Shown: positions 9,988 to 22,792 of the stretch, piece by piece | Layout: each line of letters begins with the position of its first letter | How positions within the stretch are numbered: the stretch's first letter is position 1 | Source: Asterionellopsis glacialis | Taxonomy: Eukaryota; Bacillariophyta; Plagiogrammaphyceae; Rhaphoneidales; Asterionellopsidaceae | Reading direction: 5' to 3' | DNA length: 39,046 nt | NCBI GenBank assembly: GCA_014885115.2 | Contig: WKLE02001813.1 | Coordinates: 1,705-40,750 of the forward strand | Position numbers and translations under genes: made by a program | The notes under the pieces: model-generated | What the model was told of the DNA's origin: nothing | The model's database searches: none | The model's input: the letters and a program-made list of their open reading frames with translations, nothing else

Positions 9988-10297
9988 ATTTCTCTGTTTT
10001 GATTCAATAAAAACAGTGAGTGCATTATCATAAATAGCCCAATACTATATAGACTTTGACTTTTGGCAACAACATAATATAGTAACTAAAAGTTTCATCC
10101 ACTGCTTGTGATGCGAGAATACCAATTTGTGAGTGGCGCTGTGTCATTTGTCATTTCCCGCCCCCCCTTGCATCATAAATATTTAGTCGGTCCGGGGGAC
10201 CCCAGAAAATCTAGACCCCGTAAATTACTGGTATGGCTTTCTCCCTTCTTCAAAATCTTGTTTGTGTGCACAGACCAGAATAAAAAAATCAACGACC
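9988..10297. other. spacer between TBC-TLDc and TRAPPC2L genes
   Basis: A 310-base spacer holding the presumed 3' UTR of the TBC-TLDc gene (AATAAA at 10006) and the promoter of TRAPPC2L. A short C-rich run and the inverted repeat GGTCC-GGG-GGACC (10189-10201) are visible. No gene is seen. Confidence 0.5.
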
Positions 10298-11133
10298 ATG
10301 GCGTTGCTGTGCTTAGCCGTTCTCGGCAAAGAAAACGAGCCTCTTTATCTTCGCGATGTATCGAATGATGATGATAGTGACGTCGAGGAAAAACAAGGAG
10401 AAGAAAAGGAAGACTACTTTGGATTTGCATCAAGTTCTGAAGCTACCGAAAATCATTTAGCGCTTCGGTTAGAGGTAAGATTTTGTGGATTTGAATGACT
10501 ACGTAGTTAGTCGTCTAGGTGGGGTCTACGTTGCTTTCTTCTTGAAGAGCTGTTTGTCATGTCGGGTTTGTGGTGTTTGTGTGTGTGGGAAAATTCTGGA
10601 AGTAGAATTCTACCATTTATGATGAAAAAAGAACGAAAATACGAATCTTGTATCATTTTCCTACTAACCCATTGCTTTTGTGTTGCTGTATCAATGACTG
10701 AATGAATGCACGAATAAATGAATGAATATATGTTCCCTGAATTACTTAGTTCATGATGCATGCTTCTTTAGATAAGTTAGAAAATATCATTGGACAAGTT
10801 CCGGGAAAGCGATGGAGAAGTCCTGGTGTGACAGGTCCTGATGCTAATTGGATAGGTCATTTATGTCCCATGGAAGATACACGTATATACGGTTACATAA
10901 CAACAACGAATGTAAAATTCTTGGCCATGATCGAAGATTCTCCGGAAGGCGTACACCCAAGTCGAGAAGGTGAACTCAAATCATTATTTTCCACGATCCA
11001 CGATTTGTATGTACAACACACATTAAATCCATTTTCTCAGATTCGAGAAAAGATCAAATCAAAGAGATTCGATGAGGGAGTAACGGCATGTGTTGAAAAA
11101 TTTAATCAAGGCAAAGGTTCCGTCTGGATTTAG
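10298..11133 (+). CDS. TRAPPC2L: TRAPPC2L-like TRAPP complex subunit, two exons
   Basis: Exon 1 is 10298-10474 (ATG in ACCATGG context) and exon 2 is 10750-11133. The 275-base intron begins GTAAGA, ends TTAG and is phase 0. The joined product has 186 residues, somewhat longer than the roughly 140 of animal TRAPPC2L. Family signs are the first strand ALLCLAVLGKENEPLYLR, then FMMHASLDKLE directly after the splice junction, MEDTRIYGYITTTNVKFL and the closing helices with LNPFSQIREKI. TRAPP2L/sedlin-like subunits are longin-fold proteins of the TRAPP tethering and Rab-GEF complexes in ER-Golgi and intra-Golgi traffic. The extra length is an acidic loop (DDDSDVEEKQGEEKED) in exon 1 plus a short insert after SLDKLE. 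Rab6 and atlastin genes follow downstream. The acceptor is assigned by frame and family fit. Confidence 0.87.
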
Positions 11134-11634
11134 TTCTATTTCAAATTGTACTTTTATTATCCTATATATATGAAGTTGGGTTGCTTTCGGAATATTGAGA
11201 TGCTAAAAAATTAGAGTCTCTCCCAAATATTTGGCTTTTCGATACTTAACGGTAAAATGTAAATAAGCAATTTCTTTATAGCGTTTATATTTTATTGAGG
11301 CACTGAACCATCGCGAGCTTGTAGTCTTACAGCTATGGAGCAACCAAATCGTGTACTTGGGGACAGGGTCAAGCTTCAATTTTGACTAGTCTACATGGTA
11401 CTGCCTTTAAGGAAATGCGATCTCGTATTCCAAATATTGTTCTTTCTCTTCTTGGTAAACTGGTGCGACAAAGTTGCGATCTGAATACCTGAGTCTAATC
11501 CAAATATATTGAAAAATCTTCTTTATAGTGTGCCATGGATCGCTCGATCCAATATAGTATACAGTACGTCCAATTTAAGAGTGTGATAATCAACAAGAAT
11601 CCCCCTTTCTTTCTATCTTTCCGCTCTCTATTAT
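11134..11634. other. convergent spacer, no gene seen
   Basis: This spacer lies between the tail of TRAPPC2L and the tail of the minus-strand membrane-hairpin gene. It is AT-rich, with stop codons in every frame. It presumably contains both 3' UTRs. No structured element is evident. Confidence 0.45.
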
Positions 11635-11733
11635 TTAGACAATATCGTTTACATCATTGTTATCTGTTGGTGGTATGTATGAAGTAGTATCCCCATTACC
11701 GTTGTGTCCATTTTCATTTTGTGATGCCTTTTC

Positions 11734-11766
<33 letters not shown>

Positions 11767-12669
11767 TCTTTCTTGCTTCTTGTGCATTTTTCGTTTTCGG
11801 AAACCTTTTACTTTCAAAAATGGTTTTACAACTAATCCAAATACTACGCTGCGACTAGCACCGCGTACTTTATGATTTTGATGCATGGATGATGATGAGG
11901 CATCACCATCACCAACACCATTACTACTACAATTTTTGTTGTCACCCCCTACAACATCATTGGTATCGTTGATATTGTAGTAATAGTCACCACCATTATT
12001 GAATGTTTCCGTTCCATCTGTCAATAACAAATGTTCATGCCAATCAAGTTGGAAGTTTCTCATTTCTTGTATCACTACTGCTGTCGTTAATGCCTTCCAA
12101 CGTCGAATTTTACGTCGAACAGGTCGTAATTGAACTTCATTTTTCAATATATGATTGACAAAGCATCCAATCCCCCCCAAGAAGGATGCCATTACCACAA
12201 GTGAAATGAATGCTACCAAACCAAATTCACTCACTACTACTAAAATCATAACACCCGCAAGTACAACCAATGCAGCAAAGAATGCAAGTGCAAAATGAAC
12301 CACCATGGCTACATTTTGAGTAGCTGCATCACGTTGGATGTCAGCATCATTCCATTGATACTCTTCCTTTTCTTGACCTAATTGTGGATGTTGTTGTTGA
12401 TTATGATGATTTTTATCGATAGGTATTTGTTGCGATGGTGCTTGCTTATTATCATGAATATCATTATTCGTTCCAATATTTGTATTAATTTCATCGTCTG
12501 GATAATCATAAACAGTTTCATTACCCTCTGACACCGTTTGAACCATAGTCTGGTTCACATTATTATTCTTGATAGCATTATTATCAACAAGTTGAAGGTC
12601 GATTTTAACGTTTGTCGTTGTCTGTGTGGTTTCACCATTTTTATCATGATGCGCTTCAGTGCCGTTCAT
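11635..12669 (-). CDS. unknown protein with a two-helix membrane hairpin and poly-Gln
   Basis: A 344-residue frame starting at ATG 12669; I do not recognise a family. Residues 1-118 are hydrophilic, rich in Asn, Gln, Thr and His. Two strongly hydrophobic helices follow (about 120-146 and 150-173), joined by a very short turn containing SEFG, a hairpin reminiscent of membrane-shaping or reticulon-like anchors. Immediately after comes a highly basic segment (RPVRRKIRRWK, about 182-192). The C-terminal part is Asn/Gly/Asp-rich, then Lys/Arg-rich, with an uninterrupted run of about ten CAA-encoded Gln (bases 11734-11763). No signal peptide is visible. Both ends probably face the cytosol. Its location next to TRAPPC2L, Rab6 and atlastin suggests, but does not show, an endomembrane role. 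Confidence 0.65.
11734..11763. repeat. pure TTG/CAA trinucleotide repeat coding poly-Gln
   Basis: Ten uninterrupted TTG units on the plus strand read as CAA (Gln) codons in the minus-strand gene. Purity of the codon indicates a recent replication-slippage tract likely to vary in length between strains. Confidence 0.85.
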
Positions 12670-14985
<2,316 letters not shown>

Positions 14986-15340
14986 GAAAAAGAAGAACAA
15001 AGAAAAAGAGGTGTATTCCTTTCCCGCGTTTTGCAGCGAAAGGATTATACGGATATTAAACTATTAAGTCGTTGTAGATAGCCCCTAATTGCTTTTTCAA
15101 AGAGATGGAAAGAGAGAAGAAAGTCAGTCTCAGGAAAGATCATGCGCGACAAACACCTACAGCTCTCTAGATGTGTGAAGATACTGATACATTAATTTGG
15201 AACTTGAAAAATTACTAGTTTCATTTTTGATACATTACATTATTTTGCTTTTATGAAAACTTTTTTCTAAAACTCGTGTAAATTATATTTGATGGATCTT
15301 TTTGGGCGATAGGTGCTTAGCCATTTTTACTTAAAGACTC
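14986..15340. other. convergent spacer between Rab6 and atlastin
   Basis: This is presumed 3' UTR sequence of two convergent genes. It is AT-rich with A/G-rich runs after the Rab6 stop. No gene or defined terminator element is recognised. Confidence 0.45.
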
Positions 15341-17265
15341 CTAGTCAGCCTTTTGCTTATTGGATGCAGGCGATTGATTCATAACCTCAATTGCCTTGGA
15401 TATCCTCTGGATTACCTCTTTGATTTGCTGTGCTTTTGTAAAGGCAACGATGACCATAAAGAAGAATGCCACAGCATAAAAGTGCGAAAGCACTTCCGAT
15501 GTTACTTTGCATGATTGCGACCAGCTCGAGCATGTCATATCAGAGATAAATCTCATAATATACGATGCTACAGCGATGAACATCGGAACGATATAACTTT
15601 AGAACGAGTAAAAATTAAAATAAAAAAGTGAGCACATTTTCGTAAAACAACAAACAAAAAAGACTCTTTAGGATAAAAAAGACATTCGTGGAATGATACT
15701 TACATTTCCAAGCCTGCCAGTGGGTTGCGACTATCATTCAAAGACGTGTATACCTCTAGGCTTTCAGAGATTTCTTTCAATACCTTTTCCTTGGCAGCTT
15801 GAATATCTCGCTTACTTCCAAAGGTTGCAATTGATTCAAAAACTTCTATAGATTCCTCAAGTTGCTCTTGATGCAATTCTTTGAGTTCATCAGGCTTGAC
15901 ATAATTGGTGCACTTTGGTCCTGCAATGCGGTCCATGCGGTCCTTGTATTCCCTGACAGACATATGGACAGCATTTGTGTTGTTGGCACCTGCCGTGGCT
16001 TCCAACAATGTCGATGCTTCAGGAAAGTGAGCACCCGTTGCAAACAAACCAGCATAAGCCTTAATGTATGCTCCGAGTTCTACAGCTGTCAATTCACGTC
16101 CATGGATTTTCTTGGGCCTAATATGATCGGCATGGAATACACGATGACAGTACCTGTCCAATAGGGTCAGGAATGTTTCATCCATTTTACTGACATCACC
16201 ATTGTACTTTTTCTTCGTTACAGCAAATCCCGGATGAGTCATTGCGTAACATGAAACTTTTTCAAAGCATCCCAAAATTTGTTCCCTAGTTTCTTGCAAG
16301 TCCTTGGCATCACGGTCGGCAATTACCTTTTCAAGGTAGGCGTCGACTTCCTTTTCCATAAGATCAAAGTCTTCTTCCTCGTCAAAATGTTGCCAATCAC
16401 GAACTAAAAACTCAACGAGCTGAAAAGGTTTCTCTACATCTTCAGATGAACTTTTCTTTCCGTCATCATCATCATGGGTCGTCATGGCCATGCGGGCGTA
16501 TTCACTGAAAAGAGCCAATTGTTGTAAGTTATCCTCTTGAATTCTCTTGTCAACATTGTAAATTTGGTAACTACTCAAAAGAGTACTCAAACCAAAGATT
16601 GATGCTGTGAGAGCCATTGTAGTTTCATGATCAAACATACCCTGAGTATCCACCAAAACAACAGCAATATCTTCCTTTTTCCCGGACGAACTGGTAGAAA
16701 TGAAGTGAGGTTCACTCCACATCCAAATGCCTGTTGTATTACGATCAGCTCCACCACGCCAATCGAAACCATCATTTCCTAATGATTGGAATTGATTGTA
16801 CCACTTTCCGTCTTCTTCGATTTCATCTTTGGAGGAACTTCCTTCAATTGCTTGCTGATCTCTAGCAAGATATCTTAAAAACCAACTAAGCAAAAAACTT
16901 TTACCTGTACGGAACGCACCGACTACACTTACAACGGATACTTTCCATCCAGGTGGAATTTTGGCCAAAATCTCATTGAGCTTCTCTTCATGGAAGGTAA
17001 ATGCATAAGCATCTTCTTCAGTACCCACTGAAACAATTTGGTAGGGCTGAGGTTTTCCATTGTTGTTGTCATTAGCTTCATCGTTCTCCTTGGCTTCCTC
17101 CTCTTCTTCTTCTGAGGGACGCTTAACAAGTTCCGGCGTACTGGGTTGAGAAGATTCTTCTTTAGTTTCATCCTCTAAAGCAGGGGCATCATCGTTTGCA
17201 GATGCTTCGTCCTTGGTAGGTGTAGGATGTTCTACCATGACGGGCGCGTCGTCGCTGTCACTCAT
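15341..17265 (-). CDS. ATL: atlastin-like ER membrane-fusion GTPase, two exons
   Basis: Exon 1 is 15704-17265 and exon 2 is 15341-15596 (minus strand). The 107-base intron starts GTAAGT and ends TAAAG, phase 2, and gives 605 residues. Dynamin-superfamily signs are P-loop GAFRTGKS (116-123) including the atlastin Arg finger position, GFDWRGGADRNTTGIWMWSE (switch I), LVDTQGMFD (switch II, 204-212) and LVRDW (287-291, guanine specificity). A helical middle domain follows. Exon 2 supplies what the longer exon lacks: two hydrophobic helices separated by a Cys-containing turn, then a C-terminal amphipathic helix (QIKEVIQRISKAIEVMNQ), as in atlastin, whose hairpin and tail anchor it in ER membrane and drive homotypic fusion. 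The N-terminal 70 residues are acidic and probably disordered. Without splicing the frame would stop immediately after Met521 and lose the membrane anchor. Confidence 0.9.
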
Positions 17266-18350
17266 TCTCTATTCTAAAATGTTTGTACGTGTGTGATGAT
17301 GACCTTGACCAATGACTAAGTATTACGTATCCAGTTATGGTGTTCCTGACGTTGTTCCAGAAGTAGGGGATCTGATGGAACGAGGAACGAACACAAGCAA
17401 TGTTGAATTTCCCACCTGTCAGAACTCGGAACACCACCTTCCAAGCTGCTCCAAAAAGAAGACCCTTGTTGTTTTTGGTGAAGCAGACGACGCGGAGTCA
17501 GATAAATCCCAAGCAAGGCGGCTGCGAGTTCTCGTTGGTTGGAAAAATAGGAGGCACTCCTCCGGGCGTTTTGAGACATTCTGATTTGCTCTTGCTCCCA
17601 GGCATTTTTTTCCGTTTGTCTTCTTCAGGCCACACATGTTGAGATTTGATACTTTCGGAAAACTCATTAAAGTACGTTTTAGTAATACAAATAAGTGTGT
17701 TGGACATCCGGAAATCTGTGTGTTGTTATTGGTTTTTGTTAACGGTACAATTATTTGTCTGGCCGTTGCACGTTTAGGTTACCGGTACGTACTTCCCCAC
17801 ATCTATCTCTGCCTCGCGAACTCCTCGTGCAGACAGCAGAACCTAAAAAAAAAACTCAGCAGAACCTAAAAAAAAAACTCCGTTACTGTACCTCATCTAG
17901 GGATCGAAGCACGCCAAATTCCCGATCGGTGATAATTATTGGATTGAATGCCAAACACGAACATATAATGTTGTCATAGGTAGACCAATTTTAGTATAGA
18001 AAATCATTGCATACAATGACTATGTAATTGTTTCAATCAGAGACCAAGGAACAAACTTAAGTAATAGGAAAAAAATTGTGTGTTTCTGTAGGATTGATGA
18101 ACGATTGCGAAATATAAAACGGTGATTTTTGTTTTTAAATCGTAATATTCTTATCCATATATGAATAGGTATAATGGAACGTTATTGGAATGATTCGGAC
18201 TTTAGAGTTCTCTGCTTGTTCCCACCAAAACCGAAAATTTCCTTTTTCACATTTTGACAAGGGAAGAACGTAACACCAACGACATAAACAAAAAGTAGAT
18301 AGCTAGTCTAGAGTCCATAATAATATAAAATTTGAAAAAAAAGCATCACG
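17266..18350. promoter_or_regulatory. divergent spacer between atlastin and beta-helix genes
   Basis: No coding frame is supported despite several short overlapping ones. The left part (17300-17640) is GC-richer and probably belongs to the atlastin promoter. A GTACCGGTACGTAC-like word lies near 17780, and a perfect 23-bp tandem repeat at 17835-17880. The right part is AT-rich and leads to ATG 18351. Confidence 0.5.
17835..17880. repeat. two perfect tandem copies of a 23-bp unit with an A10 run
   Basis: Bases 17835-17857 and 17858-17880 are identical. Each reads AGCAGAACCT, then ten A, then CTC. Identity including the homopolymer implies a very recent duplication or strong constraint. Confidence 0.85.
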
Positions 18351-21037
18351 ATGATCAGTAAGGGGCGCTTTCAAAATGCGGTTGCGACGGCCTTGATGAC
18401 ATTAGCAGCGTCCTCCGTCGGCGTAGTTGGAGAGGATGCCAATAGTACCTGTCTTACGTCACTTCAAGAAATGTTTGATTCCGAGTTGAATGTGAAGAAT
18501 GTTTTAGTCTTGCGAAAGTATGTTCTCTGTCCAAACACAACATTTCAAGTAGCAAGTGAATATGATGACGATGGTAATCCTGCGAATGGTGATCCTCCCA
18601 TCATTGTTGGACGACCCAATGTTCATGTGTTTTGTGGAGAAGATGGAAAGAGCGACAACAATTGTGTTTTGAATGGTGGTTTGGTTCATGTTGGAATCTA
18701 TAACGAATTTAAAACGAATGGTCCTTGGGCGACCAATACTATCTTGTCTGGGTTGACCTTTTCAGATGCTAGTGATTTGAATATCCTCGCAGACTTTCAA
18801 GCGGATGTGATCATTCGTGACTGTATCTTCACGGTAAGAAAGAATGAAAGAAAAGCGTCATATATGAAACACAGAAATGTTGGTTAATTTTAATCTCGAT
18901 CCAAATCCCACTTCTCATCCTGAAACTTCAAATTCTCTTTCTGAATGCTCTTCTGATAAAATCACCTTAGAATAACAAAAACATTGCAAATGTGCGACTT
19001 CAATTAACAGGAGTCACAGATGAACAAAAACAAAGGAATTTTCCTAAAATGGACGAGTTAGGGCGCCCTTGGGTCGGTAATCCGGAATATGATGGATCTG
19101 TGGGTTTAACAGTCATGATTGACAGTTGCTCATTCGAAAGAAATACCATTGGCAGCAATTCTAAAATGCATACTGGCTTAATTCAGGTATTTGCTGGTAA
19201 TCTAACTGTGCATGATACTACCTTTGTTGAAAATGACATTGATGCAGTGGGAAAAGACGACGTTCACTACATTATTGGTAATTTTGGAAGTGATCTCGTT
19301 ATCAGGAATAGCTGTTTCATTCAAAACAATGTGTCTGCAGCTCCTGTTATTAACCAGGGTGGAAATTTTGAGAGCGAGTTTGTTTCTGGAATTTACACCA
19401 ACCTCTATGTTGAGAGACCCCTTTGCGGATTTGCGGCTAACGTTCTTGAAGGCTCACTAAAAGAAATGGACGATCTTTTCACGGATTGTGAATATTACGA
19501 CGCTGATGAATGTATGCACATTCCCTTTCCTGACATCCCCACTCCGTCTCCTACCCCACGACTTTGTTGGGATTCATTGACCGACATTTACCTGAATGAA
19601 AGAGAAGTGACTGATGATAGTGTTCTCCGAACTTACATTCTTTGTTCTGATACAACTTACGACGTCGCAAGTGAATTTGACAAAAGCGGATTAGCTCAAG
19701 ACGGACAGCAATATCTCATAATTGGAAGACCTAATATGCGTGTTCAATGTGGAGAAGGGGGCGGAAGCGAGAACAACTGTATCTTGACGGGTGGTAGTCT
19801 CCAACTGGCCGTGTATGATGAATTCCGTACAGGAGTCGACGCAACCAACGTAGTTGTAGAAGGTTTGACATTTACTGGTGCAAGCCTTGTCAATATTTAT
19901 TCGGAATTTTATGGTGACATTATTATTAAAGACTGCATCTTTGAGGTTAGTGTTTATTCTCCGTATTTCATTCTATCATGCACTGTGACAGTGGAATTCT
20001 CACATTCTTCCGTTTTTTTTGGCTTTATCTTTATCAGGACAATGCCAACTTGGCTGCTGTATTAGCTCGCCCCCCAGCATTAAGTGAGAATCGAAAACTC
20101 ATTGGGGACGTAACTCTTGACATTGAGCGATCAATCGCCGAACTTGGAGCCTATAAAAATTTACAGCCTACATCTATCACGATTATAATGATCGATTGTA
20201 TTTTCAAGGTAAGCTTCCATTCAATTGAAATACAGGGGCGAAAAAGACAGATCTTCTAATATCTTTTCCCTATTTTCCACTTTTTAGAATAATGTTGTTG
20301 GTCTCAGGGAGGGCTGGACGGGTTTGATAACCAGTAACGATTCAAATCTCGAAGTAAAGAATACACTATTTGTTTCAAATACTGACGCCGGCGCAGTAAG
20401 TTTATGCTTTTGTTGTAGTCCCGATGTAGTTGTACTTGTTTAGCAAAATTTTCTGACACTCCCCCTTTTTTGGTATTCTTATTACCAGGGTACAAATGCG
20501 TACATTATTGGAAACTTTGGTGGAGATATGTATTTGACAGGAAATTGCTTCATTGACAATAAAATCGGAGCTTCTCCCGTCATACACAAGGGTGGTTCCT
20601 ATTCGGCATCATACAATTCAGGAGACCTTAACTCAGGAATGCCAGGATTACGATGCAAATTTCTTGCAGATGTGGTCGAAGAAACCTCCTTTGACACAAA
20701 CGTGAAATTTGTCGATATGTCCTGCATAGATTACGATTCAGAACAGTGTTCACTTATGGGATCCCCGACTGCAGCCCCTAGTTCCAGCTCTGTACCAACC
20801 GAAGGAACAGCATCAGAAAAGGAGGAATTGCAACCCGTTGACCAAGTACCTGCTCCAAGCCCACCACGCCTTCCGACCGTTGATATTGACGAGTATTTCA
20901 AACCGGTAAACGTACCTACTACAGACCATGACGCATCAAGCTCGCCAAATATAAACGTCTACTCCAGTGCTAAATCGATTGTGGTCAGTGCTAAATCGAT
21001 TATGGCATCATTGATGGTTGGGCTTCTTCTCAGATGA
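18351..21037 (+). CDS. secreted tandem-duplicated beta-helix-like surface protein, five exons
   Basis: Exons are 18351-18833, 18971-19945, 20038-20208, 20288-20395 and 20489-21037. All four introns (137, 92, 79 and 93 bases) are GT-AG and phase 0, giving 761 residues. Residues 1-27 form a signal peptide (ALMTLAASSVGVVG). Two homologous copies follow, about 34-345 and 360-690. Both contain GRPN(V/M)xVxCGE, a Gly-rich N-x-L-x-GL/GxL step, GLTF, (D/S)x(I/V)IxDCIF, YIIGNFG and a N-C-F-I block. Repeating short strands such as DVIIRDCIF and LTVHDTTF resemble right-handed parallel beta-helix (pectin-lyase-like) folds. A Pro-rich linker (PDIPTPSPTPR) separates the copies. The C-terminus is Ser/Pro-rich and ends in a weak hydrophobic tail (SIMASLMVGLLLR) that may signal GPI anchoring. 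No catalytic residues were identified. I infer an extracellular or surface carbohydrate-related protein. Confidence 0.8.
20966..21001 (+). repeat. 21-bp in-frame tandem duplication in the beta-helix gene tail
   Basis: AGTGCTAAATCGATT occurs at 20966-20980 and again at 20987-21001. The period of 21 bases duplicates seven codons, giving SAKSIVV followed by SAKSIMA in the C-terminal tail. Confidence 0.8.
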
Positions 21038-21119
21038 TCCTCATAATGAAATGGAAGTTCGGTGTTTTTATTAATGTATATATACTATAATAATTGTTTA
21101 GGCCTATTTACGTAACAAT

Positions 21120-22379
21120 CTAGCCTTGGGCTTGCTCTTGCTCACCTCTGGTTGTAAGTTCACCAAGCCCCTTAAGTTCCAATATCGCAAGAGGCCCACC
21201 GAAGAGTCCTTTAATGAACCATGTAAAAGAGCTTCGATTTTTGGGAGGTGCAAGTATGACTCCAGCTACAACACTTGACCCGACTGCTGCGAGTAATACA
21301 GCCAAAGCTGGCACTTGCAAGGCCTCTAAAATCGACGAGTCAACATTTAGTGTAGATAGAGCTGTCGGACTAGCCCGACCAAACGCAAAGGACACCAACA
21401 GCGCCGTCATGACACAATAGATTCGCAATGCTCCTTCAACAGCCACAGCCTCATACGGATCCTTCACAAACTCACCAGCTTTTGCCTTACGCGCCCATGC
21501 AGCAGCTTGGCCACGTTTACGACCTTCTTCATCAAGCATTTCTGGTGTCCAATCAGGTGTCATTCTTGGTCCTTTATTTGGGTTGTCAGCAAAGGGCAGG
21601 ACATAATCTTCTTCTTCCAATTTAGGTCGTAACCGTTCACCAGCTTTGGCCTTTTTCTTGGCTTCCTCCAAGGCGCGTCCCATTTCATCATCATCCAACA
21701 CTTGTCCCATTTTTAATCCCGTATACCGCNNNNNNNNNNNNNNNNNNNNNNNNNNNNNNNNNNNNNNNNNNNNNNNNNNNNNNNNNNNNNNNNNNNNNNN
21801 NNNNNNNNNNNNNNNNNNNNNNNNNNNNNNNNNNNNNNNNNNNNNNNNNNNNNNNNNNNNNNNNNNNNNNNNNNNNNNNNNNNNNNNNNNNNNNNNNNNN
21901 NNNNAAAAAATCACTATTTTGATGTTTCGTTTCCTTTGCTTTACACATTTTCTTACCTTTTCAAGTTGATCATAATCAAAAATGTTAGGTTGCTCTTCTA
22001 CTACCAATGGTTTGTTCGGAGAACCACTGATATATTCAAGGACAGCATTTCCTTTGGTACCACCTAAAACTTTACCTACTTCATTTTTAGATTCTTCATC
22101 TGCATTCATTTCTTTGCGTGTTTCTAAATATTTGGCAAGTTCTACTTTTAGATCAAGATCTTGTTCTTCTGGAGTAGTACGTGCTGCAGCGGCCAAGGCG
22201 TAGTTGTAGGATTTGTAATTTTTGTGGTTGTTGCCTTGCATCTTGTCAAGGACACCATTGTTCTTATTATTTACACGTACTACTGCTCTTTGAGGATGGA
22301 CAAAGGAAGATGCTTTTCCTACCCATAACCAAAATCCAAGTACCACTGTTGTAGCAGTAAAGGTCCTTGGAAGTCCCAT
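21120..22379 (-). CDS. plastid-type membrane protein of unknown function, interrupted by gap
   Basis: The start ATG is at 22379. The N-terminus (TTVVLGFWLWVGKASSFVHP) is a signal peptide with an A-SSF-P-like cleavage motif, the usual bipartite presequence for complex plastids. Exon 1 is 21957-22379 (141 codons), ending in AAG before GTAAGA. The following 50 bases read as intron and run into 175 N. Coding sequence reappears at about 21729 and runs to 21120. The second part is charged and helical (EEAKKKAKAGERLRPKLEEE), then has two hydrophobic helices (RIYCVMTALLVSFAFG and VPALAVLLAAVGSSVVAG) and a short polar end. The intron 3' end and possibly some coding bases lie in the gap, so the exact length is unknown. 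I do not recognise the family. The stop lies 82 bases from the stop of the convergent beta-helix gene. Confidence 0.72.
   Translation of the reverse strand: MGLPRTFTATTVVLGFWLWVGKASSFVHPQRAVVRVNNKNNGVLDKMQGNNHKNYKSYNYALAAAARTTPEEQDLDLKVELAKYLETRKEMNADEESKNEVGKVLGGTKGNAVLEYISGSPNKPLVVEEQPNIFDYDQLEKVRKCVKQRKRNIKIVIFXXXXXXXXXXXXXXXXXXXXXXXXXXXXXXXXXXXXXXXXXXXXXXXXXXXXXXXXXXXRYTGLKMGQVLDDDEMGRALEEAKKKAKAGERLRPKLEEEDYVLPFADNPNKGPRMTPDWTPEMLDEEGRKRGQAAAWARKAKAGEFVKDPYEAVAVEGALRIYCVMTALLVSFAFGRASPTALSTLNVDSSILEALQVPALAVLLAAVGSSVVAGVILAPPKNRSSFTWFIKGLFGGPLAILELKGLGELTTRGEQEQAQG
21730..21904. other. assembly gap of 175 N
   Basis: A run of N interrupts the plastid-type gene. It hides the acceptor of its intron and the start of its second exon. 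The true size may differ from the run length. Confidence 0.99.
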
Positions 22380-22792
22380 TGTGTCTTTGCGTTCTGTCCC
22401 GCTGTCGAGAGTGTTGACAGCGTTTGTTGTTGCAGTGAGTAGGCTCTCTAGTTAGTTTCTGTTGTTTGATTTTGAGATATTGATCTGTTTTTTGATGTCC
22501 CGTTTTTTACACTGATTTGAGACTGACGACAGTCTCGAAGCTCAGCGTCTGTCTTTTGCCCGGTCCAGTCGATGTTTGCACGTAGGATCGCGCATCGTAC
22601 GGTATGTAGTTCGTAAGTAACCCGATAGAAAATCTCCTGTTTCCACTCGTTTTTTCTTCTTGGTGTTTTTCTCAGATGATCTGCTTCTTGTGTTCTGTTG
22701 CAATCCCACCCAGAAAGAACACACACGGACACCAACAACAAGAGAAGAACGTCTCAAATCGAGCTACGTGCTTGACGAACGTCTCTTTGACC
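22380..22792. promoter_or_regulatory. short divergent (bidirectional) promoter region
   Basis: About 0.4 kb separates the divergent plastid-type gene and the acidic coiled-coil gene. If the alternative upstream ATG at 22676 is used, the spacer shrinks to about 0.3 kb. It has no GTACC cluster, and short open frames on both strands look fortuitous. Confidence 0.5.
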
